This document shows, piece after piece, positions 1 to 12,479 of a stretch of 64,000 nucleotides of DNA (positions are counted from its first letter, which is position 1; the number at the start of each line of letters is the position of its first letter). This stretch comes from Thuidium tamariscinum (lineage: Eukaryota > Streptophyta > Bryopsida > Hypnales > Thuidiaceae), in NCBI GenBank assembly GCA_947034885.2, contig OX344751.2, positions 4,836,001 to 4,900,000 on the forward strand, given 5' to 3'. Below the pieces are notes generated by a model, which was given only the letters and a program-made list of their open reading frames with translations, was not told the origin of the DNA and did no database searches. The translations under genes were made by a program, and so were the position numbers.

Positions 1-202
1 CTTCTGTAAAACCCCACGGCCACGGAGGACGATCTGTCGACATGTTCTCAACAAGCAAGGACTCTGTTACCGTATTTAATTTGACTTGCATAACATGTCT
101 CTCACATGCCCCCATGGAATTCTCCATTGATATAAGCTGCATTGAGATTACGCAATAATTAAGATCATAACAAAGTTGACGTCGTGGTCTGATGAAGTTT
201 AC

Positions 203-3200
203 CGCTAACATTAGCAGTAAGCGCAAATATAGTCAAACGCTTCCTTGGTGGCTCTTGTAATTCTTCCCAGTCCCGAAACTGCTGCACCTGTAAACCCCTC
301 CCAAAATAAAGGCACAATCAGGGAACTCATCCTTGCCCGTTTCAATGGCTACCGATAGTATTTTAGAAGAAACGTTGAGAGCTTTTTTGGCAGTCATTCG
401 CCTCTCAATTACTCAAAAGAGTAATTCATATGAATCGCGGAACGAACGACCTACACTCAAATAGAGCAGAGTATTACCGCATGAGTGCCATCCAAAACAG
501 GCATCTGGAGGTCCATGAGCACTAAGTCGAACTGTGGAGGCAAATCCTTGTCATCTGTCGCAACCTCTTGATTAGCAGGTACTTTGCAAAGGACATCTAG
601 AGCCTCCCGGCCATTGCATACCACTGTGACATCGCAATTGATACTCCGCAATAAACGTTGCCCTACCTTGCGATTGACTGCATCATCCTCTGCCAGCAAT
701 ACCTGCAAAATTGTGCAAAGAAACTTGTTAGCAGCAGATTATAAACGGTTTCAAGGGTCACACTATAAAGCCACATCTAAAATGTTATAAACCATTCAGT
801 GTTAAACCCTAAGAAATGCACTGTGAGGATTTTTCAAAACCAAGGTTCATCGAAAATGAAAAAAGTCACTGAATCATGACAAATTTCACAACCTTGAATG
901 TATCTTTTCTTAAAGTGCCACTTTACACTCACTAAAAGAGAGAACGTGGAAACCTTTCTGCCTTGAAGAAGCTCTATTCCGTCTAATGGAGGTGCATCAG
1001 GACTTTGGTTGGATGAAGAGCTGGGTGGGCTTTTTACGGTTTCTTGTGCAACTGCTTTACCCTTTGCAACCTTGGCTGCTCCTCCAATGTAATTGGGCCT
1101 GGTTGGCGCAGAAATTTCCCCATTATGCTCTGGTTCTGTACTGTGCACCGAGCACTCATTCCACCAAAAACTCATACCAATCAGGACAAAATCGTCAAAA
1201 GCAAAAACAAGGACAATACCAGATTTTTACACAGCAAATGCTACTGCCAAAATATTCCCAACACTCACAATTCAAGCAGTAGAACCCGAAAATTTATAAT
1301 GTAGGTTGAAAAAAGTTTACTTCAAGGCTGTCATCTTTGGCACAGCATCCTGAGATCGGTGATGCAGCTGGACCTGTACTGGCTGCAAAACAACCTCAAT
1401 TTTACTAGTTATAATGGCCATAAATACTCCTGAATATGAATCAACTGAACCCATCAGCACTCTTCAAACTTTGAAGATATGACAGTCAAAGATAACGATA
1501 GTAAAAAATTCAGTGACAGAAAGACGTTCCACGAGGCATTCATACCTCAAGAATGTAGACTTCCCCTGGTGGTCTTATCGACTTTATCATGACGGCTTCG
1601 TCAAGACTCGATACTCTGGGCCCATTGGCCATGTTAAGCGGGAGTAAAGAAGCAGTGGCAATGGCTGGAATAATCGGCTTATTGTCCCCACCAACTGGAT
1701 CCCAATTTTGATTCGGAACCTCCGGTGAACCACTCCAGGGTACGGATTGTCTCCGTGGTCGAATGGCTACGGGGGTGTCTCCTTCAACTAGCTTTGGACC
1801 TCTAGTAACTCCTTTGGACTGGTTTGCCAGAAGCTCTTCCTGATGAGTCTGACAAGATGTAGACATTTGTAAGGTTGAATAGAAGTGCATTTTCGAACTC
1901 ACGGAAGAGTCAAATCAACCCTGGATCACATCTCGTTAAAAGTGATCTGACTAGTGTTAAGTCTTTAGCAACAGCTTACCACTGGAGAGAAATTGAGAAT
2001 GTCTTGCTCGACCCACGCATACCACCTGCCAGGTGACAACTTTTAGGCATAATTGGTTTTATGTCTCATCTAATTACGACACCATGTCGGTACTTCTCTT
2101 TTCAAATCAATGGCTGATTGAAGGAGATGCTTGGGCGGAATAATTAATACTGAACTACCTTGTGCCAACAGCTCGGCCCGTTGCCTGCACTGTAACATAA
2201 GAACGGTCTTCCCTCAACCGCCTGTATATCACACTACCTCCAGAAAGTTCACTGTCTCTTAGGTGTAACATCTGCAGAAGAGAAACCCGACGATCAGTTC
2301 GAAGAAACAAACCTGCATCCGCCTGGATGCAATCCCAAATCGTGCTGAAATACATAGGAGAATCTGGTTTGAGAATTACACGCTGGACTACGGGGACATC
2401 GTCAGAGTGGCAGGCACCCCAAGCAGCTGTGCCAAGAAGCTCTTTTGACGTCCAACCCGTCGTCCGCTTAACGCTAGGGGACACATAGCACAACAGCCAC
2501 TGTCCAAGCAATTCGACGCTACTCTATGTTAAAACCTTGTTTGAACTAACGCAAACCGTGAATAAGGCAGTTGCAAATGACTAGGTAAGTTCAAAGGGTA
2601 TCTCGTATTTGTATGCATGTGATATCATGAAGTTGTGTAATGGAAGATTTTAGTCGTTGTAGGGTTTGCATTGGCTATTACATGGTTTGAGATGGACCTG
2701 GCTGCGGTCAGCGATGTATACAGTCCAAGGCGAAGTAGCACTGAGCATGAGTATATCTGTAACTAACGAAAGATCCAATCCCTCAGCTGCAGCCTCCGCC
2801 ATCCACACCTCAGGAGTGAGTAATCTGCACGCCTCTCAAAAGTATGGTCCAAACAATTATGCCTGTCAGTTTCGACCCCGGCAATTTTTTTAAGATTTTG
2901 CAATATATCTTCGTAAGGCTTCTACGATTCTCTCATCGTTCTATGACATTAGAGAATTAAACCATGCAACAAGGAAGAAAGTCTGAAAGAATGGTAGCAC
3001 ATGTGGCACAAATGCATCTGTGCAAGTGAGAGCAATGCGATGCAATGTAAGATGTCCACCAGGAATCGCAAGTTCAGCAAAAGCCTCCCCTCTCCCACAA
3101 TAACCTGTAGCCGCTCTGATAAGCCGCAGATCACTCTCACACGAAGATTGCCAAACCAGACAAGACATTGCTCTTCAAACGATGACAGGGATATTAGGTT

Positions 3201-3490
3201 TACGAGTAGATGATTTAAAAGGGTCTCATTACTGACTGCTTGTTAGGGGGGATGGGGTTAAGTTCGGTGAAGACCATGATGAGTTCCTCCAAGAAACGCA
3301 ACTCAACCTTCAAAATCCGCACTTCTGCCTCTCGGCCTTCAGCTTGGAGCATCACCAGCTGCTCTTCTAGCTCGTGAAAACATCGGCGGTACATGCGCAG
3401 CCTGTCTGGTGCAGTCAACGGCAACACCACAACCCCAGGCATCACGACAGCCCTGGGGTGCCCGAGTGTCGAAGTCGGCATCCTCCGCAT
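203..3490 (-). CDS. PAS-receiver (response regulator) protein without visible kinase core; 3' end unresolved
   Basis: Ten minus-strand exons can be joined with consistent phases: 3490-3233 (5' limit uncertain), 3104-3010, 2824-2698, 2523-2159, 2025-1980, 1848-1546, 1382-1321, 1140-954, 702-478 and 287-203. The N-terminus is helical and Leu/Glu rich (LEEQLVMLQAEGREAEVRI). Exons 2824-1980 encode a PAS fold (TTGWTSKELLG, then SVIYRRLREDRSYVTVQATG). A polar linker of roughly 185 residues follows, then a receiver domain with the acidic pair (LLAEDDAVNRKV), the phospho-acceptor Asp (LVLMDLQMPVLDG) and the conserved Thr (FALTANVS). The conserved Lys and last helix are not seen; they may lie in an exon below 130 or off the window. 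No HisKA H-box or N/G-box ATPase motif occurs between PAS and receiver. Likely a phosphorelay output or sensor-regulator protein. The start and the weak donor at 2697 (GTCCAT) are the least certain parts. Confidence 0.72.
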
Positions 3491-4660
3491 CGTAACTGCG
3501 CTGTGTAATGCTTAAATGAAGATATACCACTTGAAATAGAATTCAAACCTCTCAATCATAAGCATTCATCGGAACACGGGAACAGAGATTTAAACCATTC
3601 AGTACAATTACCAGAATACAAACAAATATTCTTATTCCAAATTTTTTTTTAAACTCTTCAATTCCCAAGGGGCAGGCATTTCCGCAACAACTACGAAGAT
3701 GATTCCGGCGCTCCTTCTCACGACAGACTCCGAAGAGATAAAACTACAATAAACCAAAATTGCAAATCCAACAAAGAAGTTCAATGCGAGCTCCCTACAG
3801 CCTGATTGCAAGGTGTGCCGACAATGTTAAGAATGTTCCGGCGCTTATTCTCACGGTGTCTTCCAAAGGGATCCCGCCGCAATAATTATGTGTAAAAACG
3901 CACTCGGAGACGCAAAATCCAAGAAAGAAGATAAGCCATGACCTAACCCCGCCACCTGATCCCAAGATTACATTACAAACAACAATCTAGCCACACTCTA
4001 ACAAGCCATAACCGCCAGGCACGCACACCAAACCTATCCCGTCCGAGTCCATTCAGGAGAAAGTACTGTACATGGCCTGCATCAAGGTGAGCCTCATAAC
4101 CATTAATTTATTACGAAACCGACCGACAGTGATGAAATCTTGAAAAGTGACTAATAAAACGGTTAACAGAGAAACGGCACGGAAGTTTCAGAAGACCTAA
4201 AGGTAGTAGACGATGACAACGACGACTGTTGGAATTCAATCAGTAACACGATTGATGGTACGATGGAGTAGCCGGGCTAGGAGGAGAACAGTACAGGTAA
4301 TTACAAATATAGCCTCGCCACCACACGTTTGCGAGGCTGGCTTTGGCGAGGAAGCTCTGCCTGTACAGTAACGCAACCAACTTTTCTACGGGTGTGGAAA
4401 TGGCGGAAGCGGAAATGCAGGAAGCTCCGACTTGGCTTCTGCGCCATAGTCACCGAATGCCACTATGTGCTGCACGGCGCATGGACTTCTCCAGCCAGCC
4501 TTGGAACATGAAGGGGGGGCCACACCTCTTCCGGCTATGGCGAGGAAGCTCACCCTTTTTCGTTGACGGCGGCGTCAGTGTAGGGACCAGCGGTGTGAGT
4601 CTTTAGCCTCCGGAACTTGACCAGGGAGAAAGGGAGTTTGGCGTGTTGCGAATAGCAGTA
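3491..4660. other. Probable upstream region of the PAS-receiver gene; imperfect duplications
   Basis: No convincing gene. GC content is higher than in the AT-rich land further right, as expected near a promoter or leader of the minus-strand gene. Two imperfect copies of a segment of about 100 bp start near 3699 and 3834 (both contain TTCCGGCGCT, then TCTCACG, then AAATCCAA). Another duplicated phrase, GGCGAGGAAGCTC, occurs near 4346 and 4539. Plus-strand open frames at 4329-4606 lack a recognisable domain and are probably chance. Confidence 0.35.
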
Positions 4661-5064
4661 AGAGCATCCCCATGCGTGCATGCCAAAGGGCTGAAAAATG
4701 ATAATGTAGCGTGTTTGCCTTGTGAAACTGCCTCATGCCAGGCACTCCAAACAAAATATTTAGCCACTTCAAAGTAACAATCGCACTCAACTGATGTGTT
4801 TCTTCCCCGTGGTTCACTAAATCTTCATTTTCTCAATTCTGGCACACTCTTAAGGAATGTTTAGCCATTCAGAGCTTGGAGGCCCAACACTTGCCCTGAC
4901 ATCTTTCACTTGGTTTGATAAAGGTAATTCTTTGGCTTGGGAGATGTGTTTAGTGAGTGAATTAAGAGTGTAGGCATGGGGCATGAAGCACCTTCACTAA
5001 CCATAAACCCATGTCAAACCCCATTTGGCGCCCCTGTTTGGGGGGGATGGCATGGGGATGGTCT
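4661..5064. mobile_element. MITE, AGAGCATCCCCATGC-ended, 404 bp
   Basis: The ends AGAGCATCCCCATGC (4661-4675) and GCATGGGGATGGTCT (5050-5064) are inverted repeats matching at 14 of 15 positions. A further decayed internal inverted motif (GGCATGGGGCATG near 4973) is present. The same terminal sequence bounds the short hairpin at 13265-13397, so the two form one family. No coding capacity. The ends resemble the GAGCATC starts of common plant MITEs; the superfamily is not assigned. Confidence 0.6.
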
Positions 5065-5263
5065 AAGGTAGGAGGTCCACAAAATACAACATCTAATCCT
5101 AAGGGACTAGAATTGAATTTTGGGGAGGTGAAACATCTTTGTTATGTTTTTCAGCAAATTTCTCTTAAAATTCAAGTAGAATTGACATCTAACTCAAGTT
5201 GTTTCATATTTTTTGGAGCTTTGTGGAATTAGTTATGAATTTTTTAAGTTGAAGTAGTATAGG

Positions 5264-5375
5264 GTTCTAAAATGGAGCACTTCTTAAAATGTACATTGTT
5301 TATACATTGTTGAAAGTTATGAAAAAGCAACATCTACAAATAGTGTACATTTAAAGAGGTGCTCCATTTTAGAGC
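5264..5375. mobile_element. 112-bp MITE, copy 1 (TTCTAAAATGGAGCAC ends)
   Basis: TIRs GTTCTAAAATGGAGCAC (5264-5280) and GTGCTCCATTTTAGAGC (5359-5375) pair at 16 of 17 positions. A copy of identical length lies at 32049-32160 and a diverged one at 19591-19703. All three are followed or preceded by the same AT-rich module of about 190 bp, so the real mobile unit may be larger than the 112 bp. Confidence 0.65.
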
Positions 5376-6528
5376 ATGAATTATTTAAAAACCTCCTATC
5401 TAACAAGATCAACTAAAAAAAGTAGATGAATAGATGAAAAACATGGGCATGAAAATGTGATAATCTAAAAGTGAGTTTTCTTTAGTTTTTCTTTTTGGGT
5501 CCAATAACTTCTCTCTTTTTGAGTGCAATTGGAAGTACCGTTGGTACAAATGCATTTCTAAATGTTTTATTAGAGGTAAGACTCCACTTGTATTTTTTCC
5601 CCAATACAACTCTCATTTTCAAGCTCCTTAGGTAATATTTTCTAAAGGCCATTCCAATGCCTATGAGTTTCTTGGTCTCACCAACCTAAACATTCTTTAT
5701 ATTAGGTACTCTATGTTGTTTATTAGGAGAAGAAGATCACTACCTAAAAAACTTGTTACCATCTAGGCATAAGGCAACTTTGCCAAAAAAACAATTTTAG
5801 AGAAATGATGGTGGATTATTTTGGAAACTATATTGAGAAATTGCTAGAAAAAATGAAAAGAATAAAAAAACATTTAGAAATTGTAGCAGTTGAACAAAAA
5901 TTCAAATAATTTAAGAATGTATGGTGAATACAGAAAGTCCATGTGCAAAATCCACATAAGCTCTATGTACAATTCAAATTAACCAATATACTTTGCCAAA
6001 GTCATTGTGGTCCTAAGAAAGTACAATGCCTTATCAATTTGTCAAGACATGTGGAATATTTACAATGAGGGCAAGACACATTCTCACACTTATTGCTACA
6101 CATCATTTTGGCTCTACACAATATGATTTATCTTCTATAATTGCTTTCTAGCTCTTTATCTACACAGTGAAATCAAACATTCTAATCAATGCAAGAACAT
6201 TTTTATGACAATTAAATATATATATACTTTTATTTTGTCCAACCAATTTCAAAGATATTTAATACTACTATACTAGCTATGCCACTAAAAGAAATTTTGT
6301 TAAAAGGTCTTCTCTTTTGATGAAAAAATGCCATTTCAAATAGATAGGCAAGCTAGCGAATGAACAAAATTGGACAAGAATTGCATGAATTCAAAAACTT
6401 GTCAACATTACCTAATCCATCTTGATGATTACACAAGTATTTGGGTAGCAAGAGCCTTTTCAAGTCTTAATTCTTTAATTGGGCCAAAAATTGCATGATG
6501 AATTCAAAAATTTATCATCATTGACCAA
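5376..6528. other. AT-rich non-coding stretch
   Basis: No gene, RNA gene or clear repeat boundary recognised. Reading frames are short and low-complexity. Confidence 0.5.
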
Positions 6529-7686
6529 TTAACTTCTAAATGTATTTGACTATGTTTTCACCAAAATGCTCCAAATTTTCCATTACTAATAAAAGTCCCA
6601 AATGATAGAAAGAAAAACACCTTTAGACACATGTAATTGTATAATCTTATAGTGAACTAGTTTTAAAGTATGTGGAAAAAATTTCAAAAGTTTCCACCAT
6701 GTAGATTGTAAGATATTAGTGTTTGAAATGACATAAGGTGGGTACACTTAAAAGCACCACTTATTCATATTGTGCCTAGTTACTATTATTATGTTGTTCA
6801 AATTTTCATAAAGTCTCTTTGGCAAGTAAAAGCACTTTTCAATGCATTGAAGAATGCAACATTTGGATACAATATGCAAAAGTTATTAAAGGTCAAAGTT
6901 CGTTTCTAAAAGTGCCATCTACAGTTTGTATACATAATTGATTTTGAAAATGTACTATATAGTGATTGTAAATGGTGCTTTTAGGAACGGTGCACTTTGG
7001 GATGTATCTACCTTAAAATCTTTTTATTGACCATGTAAAAATGTGAAAAACTCCACTTCACATGCTCACATTAGTATGAAAAATATCCAAAATGGTGATT
7101 ACACATTGGATTCATTTTTCAAGGCAAGTCAACTACATGCTTGAAAATTTTCAATCCATTTGGAGTTGTTTCATTGAAAAAGATTTGATGGCAAAAAAGG
7201 GCCATTTCAAGATTGTTCTATGTGCTATACATGAACCAATGGGTTTTTTTCATTTCATGTGAAGTGCCAATGTGGCGATACTTCATTTTATTATGGTGTT
7301 CAAATATTCAACATTCATCTATATATTGGATAGTAAATATCTCTATATTAGCACATAATATATATCTATCATCTTATTTTCATCCATTATTTGGCAATTT
7401 CATCCAATGGTTTAAAAATTTTGAAATCTATTAGTGATATCATCCAAAATGTTATTGTTTATTTTCAATACGAGTGGTGCCAAGCAAAAAAATTTGGTGC
7501 AATTCTACTCCAAATTGCTAGAAAAAAATCATTGTCAGGAATTCCAAACTAACCTTTATTGCCTTATTTTTTGGATTTTTGAAGAGAAAAATTGAATTTC
7601 AAAAATTTCAAAAAGCATTCAAAAACTAAAAATTGAATTCAAAAATTATACTTTAAGAAAATCCAATTTGGGCATTTAGGGATTAA
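6529..7686. mobile_element. TIR element with telomere-like ends, interrupted by a nested MITE
   Basis: The left end TTAACTTCTAAATG (6529) and right end GGGCATTTAGGGATTAA (7670-7686) are inverted repeats of the TTAACCCCTAAA type also seen at 13508-14194, 39304-40235 and 48032-49090. The left half (to about 6733, then 7016-7180) aligns with 39304-39680: shared phrases include GACTATG, ACACATGTAA, AAAAAATTTC and CAAGATATTAG-type motifs. A separate MITE (6734-7015) sits inside. A stretch at 7296-7530 is repeated at 14690-14905. No protein domain seen, so it is likely a non-autonomous DNA transposon. Confidence 0.6.
6734..7015 (-). mobile_element. MITE copy A, TAAGGTAGGTACACCC ends, nested in another element
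   Basis: It begins TAAGGTGGGTACACTTAAAA and ends GATGTATCTACCTTA. The whole element aligns in reverse complement with 56494-56769 along its length, for example TGTGCCTAGTT, TTATTATGTTGTTCA, GGATAC followed by ATGCAAAAGTTATTAA, and GTGCCATCTACAG. Both copies are bounded by TA on each side, suggesting TA target duplication. The related element at 39304-40235 shows an apparently unoccupied site at about 39503 (TTGACAAAACC). Confidence 0.75.
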
Positions 7687-8103
7687 TCTCTACAACCTCG
7701 TAAATCTCATTATGGTTCCATCAATAATGGCAGATTGGACATTATTTTATGTCCCACAAATTTTTGCACACCAAGTAAATACAAGCCACTCTCATGCTCA
7801 ATCATTTAATTAGTATTCAAAGACTCTTTTGAGGCCTCTTTGTGGGTTCAATGACCTCCTTATGCTTAGAACTCTAAAAACGTTTTTTTGATTTCTAGGT
7901 TTCTAATTATTGTTGGTTATTTGTAATTTTTTTAATTTAAAGTAAAATTTTGCCTATAAATACTCTTCAAACTTCATTGCTTATTCATGAAAACTTGTGA
8001 CGTTTTTTGATACACGTGAGTATTCAAAAGCCAAATGTAAATGACAAGATAAAAACAAATGGCTACAAATCAACCTTGACTTTAAATTGACACCTTGGTT
8101 GTT
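7687..8103. other. AT-rich non-coding stretch
   Basis: Nothing recognisable. It ends exactly where the large foldback starts. Confidence 0.5.
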
Positions 8104-9236
8104 GTATAGTGGGGTACCAATCAAAATGTTGTTTTCGAATTTGCAGTGAGAAAAATTTCAGTACTGCCAACTTTGAAAGCCTCCTGAGAGCTCAAAAATT
8201 GGTATTTTACCACGAAATTCTTACCGCAGCATCATCTTTAAGTTAATTATATGTATGACAAATTTCAAGGCCAAAAGATTCACCAAAAAAAAGTTATTCA
8301 AAATCTACGAATATTGATAGATGTGGAAATTTTTTCATTGCTGCCAACTTTGACAGCCTCCCAAAGACTGAATTTTTTTTTTGCCATGAAATTTTTGTTA
8401 TGAAACAATATCTATGTTTCTAATATGTATAAAAAATTTCAAGGTAAAATTTTTTTTAATAAGAAGATATTTGAAATCTCCCAACAAGTGTAGTTTTGAG
8501 AAATTTTTTACAATTGCTAACTTTGACACCCTTCCAAGGGCTGAAAAATTGATTTCTTACCATGAATTCTTTTTTGTGAAGTCATTTCTATGTTGATAAT
8601 ATGTGCTCCAAATTTCAAGTTCAAATTAATTACCAAAAAAAAGATATACAAAATCTTCCAACATGTGTAGTTGTTGGGAGATTTTGTATATCATTTTTTT
8701 GATAATTCACTTGAACTTGAAATTTGGAGCACATATTATCAACATAGAAATGACTTCACAAAAAAGAATTCATGGTAAGAAATCAATTTTTCAGCCCTTG
8801 GGAGGGGGTCAAAGTTGGCAATTGTAAAAAAATTCTCAAAACTATACCTGTTGGAAGATTTCAAATATCTTCTTAAAAAAGAAAATTTGTACCTTGAAAT
8901 TTTTTATACATATTAGAAACATAGATATTGTTTCATGACAAAAATTTCATGGCAAAAAAAAAAAATTCAATCTTTGGGAGGCTGTCAAAGTTGGCAGCAA
9001 TGAAAAAATTTCCACAGCTACCAATGTTGGTAGATTTTGAATAACTTGTTTTTGGTGAATCTTTTAGCCTTGAAAGTTGTCATACATATAATCAACTTAA
9101 AGATGATGCTATGGTAAGAATTTCGTGGGGAAAATACCAATTTTTGAGCTCTCGGGAGGCTTTCAAAGTTGGCAGTACTGAAATTTTTCTCACTGCAAAT
9201 TCAAAAACGACATTTTGATTGGTACCCCACTATACA
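8104..9236. repeat. 1.13-kb foldback (long inverted repeat)
   Basis: Arm 1 (8104-8662) is the near-complete reverse complement of arm 2 (8673-9236), with a spacer of about 10 bp. The outer ends are TGTATAGTGGGGTACC and GGTACCCCACTATACA; the centre is GATATACAAAATCTTCCAAC facing GTTGGGAGATTTTGTATATC. Each arm contains three degenerate direct repeats of about 173-177 bp, starting at CTGCCAACTTTGAAAGCC (8164), CTGCCAACTTTGACAGCC (8341) and TTGCTAACTTTGACACCC (8514), so six units in total. No open frame. Transcription through it would give a very long double-stranded RNA. Confidence 0.9.
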
Positions 9237-12060
9237 TGGAATGGAAGTTTGGAACTTATATTCTTGAACACAGGAAAATCATACTTTTTTTCAATATGAA
9301 AAAAATATTAGCTAAACTAGATTCAACTTAAAGATTGTCTTTGAGATTAGTTTATGTAATGGTTGACCTAAGTAAATGGATATAATTTCTTAATCATTAT
9401 TTGTAACCTTTAAATCAAAATGATTACTAGAGCAATTTTAGTATTTGCATTGTGTAATGCATTTTTACATTTAAAAATATATATAGACTACGATGGTAAT
9501 CTTTAGAAATTAAGTATATGTGAAATAATTATATAAATCAATTAAAGATTGAAACTTTGACAATTGAAGTACAAAAAGAAACTATTAATAATGCCTAATA
9601 CTACAAATAGTGGATGAAAGTTTCTAATGATTATCTTTTGATTTCATGTATTCATTTGGATTTTCATGCATCATTGATGTATATGATTTGGTTTATTCCT
9701 TTTGTGTTAAGAGAAATTCTTGATATTTTGATTGATTCTTTCTTTGAGGCTTCAAAATTGAATTGTTTTTTATTTCATTTACTACAAATTTCAATATTAA
9801 TAATGCTAGATAGTGGCTTTATTTTATTATTATCCTTTAATTTTTAGCCCTATGATAGTTGAAAGTTTAAAAATATTTGAATGATCATTTTTCAATATTT
9901 AGTTGAAGTGAAAAATGGACATATTCATCTAATCAAACTCTAAAAGATTAGGATGGGCTTTTTGTCAACAAAAAAACTTAGGGCAACTCACTGTGGATAG
10001 AGTTTTTATTTTTATCTTTGAAATTTTCACACAACATGTAGACAAAGAATGTCTTTAAGGTGCAACAATTTTTATAACTTTTGACGATATGATTTTGAAT
10101 TCCATAACTAAAGTATCAATAATTTGAGAGTATTTAGATTGATACTCTATATTTAAAAGGTTAAATAATTGTATAGTGAATAATCACATTGATATAATTA
10201 TCATTTTCAATTGAAGTAGGATATTTGCTTGAGCAATCATTTCTTCAAGAGTGATTCAAAATGGTTTAGGTGGAATATTTGTAGAGAGGTATCTTTTTTC
10301 TTTGTGGATAAAATCACCAAATTGCTAATAATTCTTAGAATGATATTGTAATTTTAGGTGAATGTAGCTATTTTGAGATTAATAATTTTTTCTTACGTAT
10401 ATTTTCATGTTTCACCTCTTGATAGGTATATAAATTTATTAATCCATCTAATCAAGGGTACTTTAGGCATTGTCCAAAAAAGCTTACATTCATATGCTTT
10501 TTATCCTTTAGGGCCTAAAGTGCCCTTTCTAGACTCATTGGTCTACATTGCACATAATCAAATAAACTAAACTTTGTCTCAATTTGAGAGCATGGAAGAA
10601 ATGTGAACTTATTTTGTTAAATCACTTGCTTAAGTTTCATGTGAATATGTGGACTAATTATAGAAATTTTTGAGAAATTCACATTTTTTTATTATTCATT
10701 TAGATTCCCTTCCTATGGGTTCAATATTCATTCAAAATCACTATATATAGGCTTGTTAGATGCACAATTTCTGTATTGTTTTACTTGTTTAGATCTTGCT
10801 TTGAAGTAAACCATTGGCTTTGAATTTTTTTTTTAATTTAAATTAAAACAACCAAAATAGGCTTGCTTCTGAAGGGTTGATAAATATTATTTCTCCCAAT
10901 GCTTTATCTAAAGATTATAAAACTATCTTTGGAGATCTTTACAAATAAGTAGTTGAAATCCCTAAAACTTTTTTTTCATCATAACAATGTGTAGAATAGT
11001 CTTATTTCTTTCTATTAATACATATCATGAGTTTTTTTCAAAACTTTGTTAATAAATTATGATTGGATGAGTTATACTTCTTAAAACATCCATTAGCCAC
11101 CCAATAGATGGTTGAAACCTTAGATCATCCTCAATGCACTCTCCAATTTGCCCTTTTGAATAAACTTTTAGCTTTTCATTAGTTTATAATTAAAATTTGA
11201 AATTCCTTGTATTGGAAGCACACCCAAAAATATTTCAAATAGGTTCAAAATTAAATTTTAAATATTAAAAAATAGAAATAATCATTTCAAAAATTTAGTA
11301 AATGAAAAAAGTTATAGAGGTTTGGACACATCATTAGTACCATGTACATTGCATTGCAAAGCATTACACATTTGTGGTGCAATGTACATGATACTCATGA
11401 TTTGCCTAAAGCCCTATATTTTTATTACAAAGTATCATTTAGCTAACTTTTCAAAGCTATTTTTTTCATTTTCCAGTGCCTAAATTTTAAATTTTTTGGG
11501 TACTTATTCAAAGAACTCTGGGATGCTTTTCCAATGATAGAAATTTCCAGTTAGAATTAAAAATTGGTGAATATATAGAAGTTTATTTGGAGGGAAAAAT
11601 TCCATAGTGCATTGAAAATGTCCACTAAGATTGAAAAGTGGATTGGAATCTTTTAAGAATTCATCCAATTTACAAGGCTTGTAGGAAACTAGGCCAAAAA
11701 ATATGACCCATTTCTCAACGCCAAATCTCATTCAAATAATGTATTAGGAGGGATTTGAAGGTTCTTGAGGACTGTTTCAGGGTTTGTTCCCAAAACTGTT
11801 TAGAGAACTGTTAGTTGCTGTCAGCCAACAATTAACCAATAAATAAATAAATTTTGGGTCTTGAAATATGAAAAAAAGTCCAATTTTAAAAATTAAATTT
11901 TTTTTAATGACCTCGTATGGTCTCAACCACATTGGAATCTTGCGTTTTGGGGTTCCCACGACAGTTCCTATGTTCCCAAACTGCAAATACTTGTAGTCAT
12001 TCGGAGCCCTCAAATTCCTCCTAATGTTTGATTATTCAACTAAGCTATAGGAGGGATTGT
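9237..12060. other. AT-rich non-coding stretch with repeat fragments
   Basis: No gene recognised. About 10018-10090 matches part of the 36208-36790 repeat (TGAAATTTTCACACAACATGTA, then CAACAATTTTTATA). A short imperfect hairpin lies at 11331-11400, where GTACCATGTACATTGCA faces TGCAATGTACATGATAC. The remaining frames are low-complexity. Confidence 0.5.
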
Positions 12061-12339
12061 TCAATTGATTTTGCCACCATGCTTAAGTAGTGATGCCCTT
12101 CTTTGGACCTCAGATCTTTGCAATGGTCCATGGCTAGCAACATTCGAAGGGAGAACTACAAGGTCCAAGCGAACAATTGCAATTTCATTTCCATGTAAAC
12201 CCAATGGATTGCCTATGATAGATGAAGCAAGACTTCCACACACTTTGATTTCCTTTAGGATTGACCAATCTTGATCAATGGAACTGTCCACGAATTTTAG
12301 TAAAACATAAAATCTTATTATTCTACTCACCTGCTCCAC
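12061..12339 (-). pseudogene. Possible gene fragment (unidentified)
   Basis: An open frame of 92 codons in otherwise AT-rich DNA has protein-like composition (CGSLASSIIGNPLGLHG, then VRLDLVVLPSNVASHGPLQR). No family is recognised. It lies next to the GC-rich island at 12480-13260, so it may be a captured gene piece. The opposite strand is also open over much of this range, which weakens the case. Confidence 0.25.
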
Positions 12340-12479
12340 TCCATTTCATTTTAGGAAAACAATTGTTAAAACTCTTCTTGTCTTCTAGTGCTTTTTCAAC
12401 CCACCCATGAAACAAGGCAGGAGACCCTCATGAGTAGGCTTGAGGACTTATTAGGGGTACTGTAAACATTGCGGTTTGA

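Noticed and set aside
1-130. Final receiver exon of the PAS-receiver gene
   Set aside because: The acceptor near 137 runs into a stop after about eleven residues, and other joins do not give the expected Lys-Pro motif, so no exon is claimed here.
8104-9236. Foldback as a CRISPR-like or other spaced repeat array
   Set aside because: The repeats are inverted arms with long degenerate units, with no short direct repeats and unique spacers; the genome is eukaryotic.
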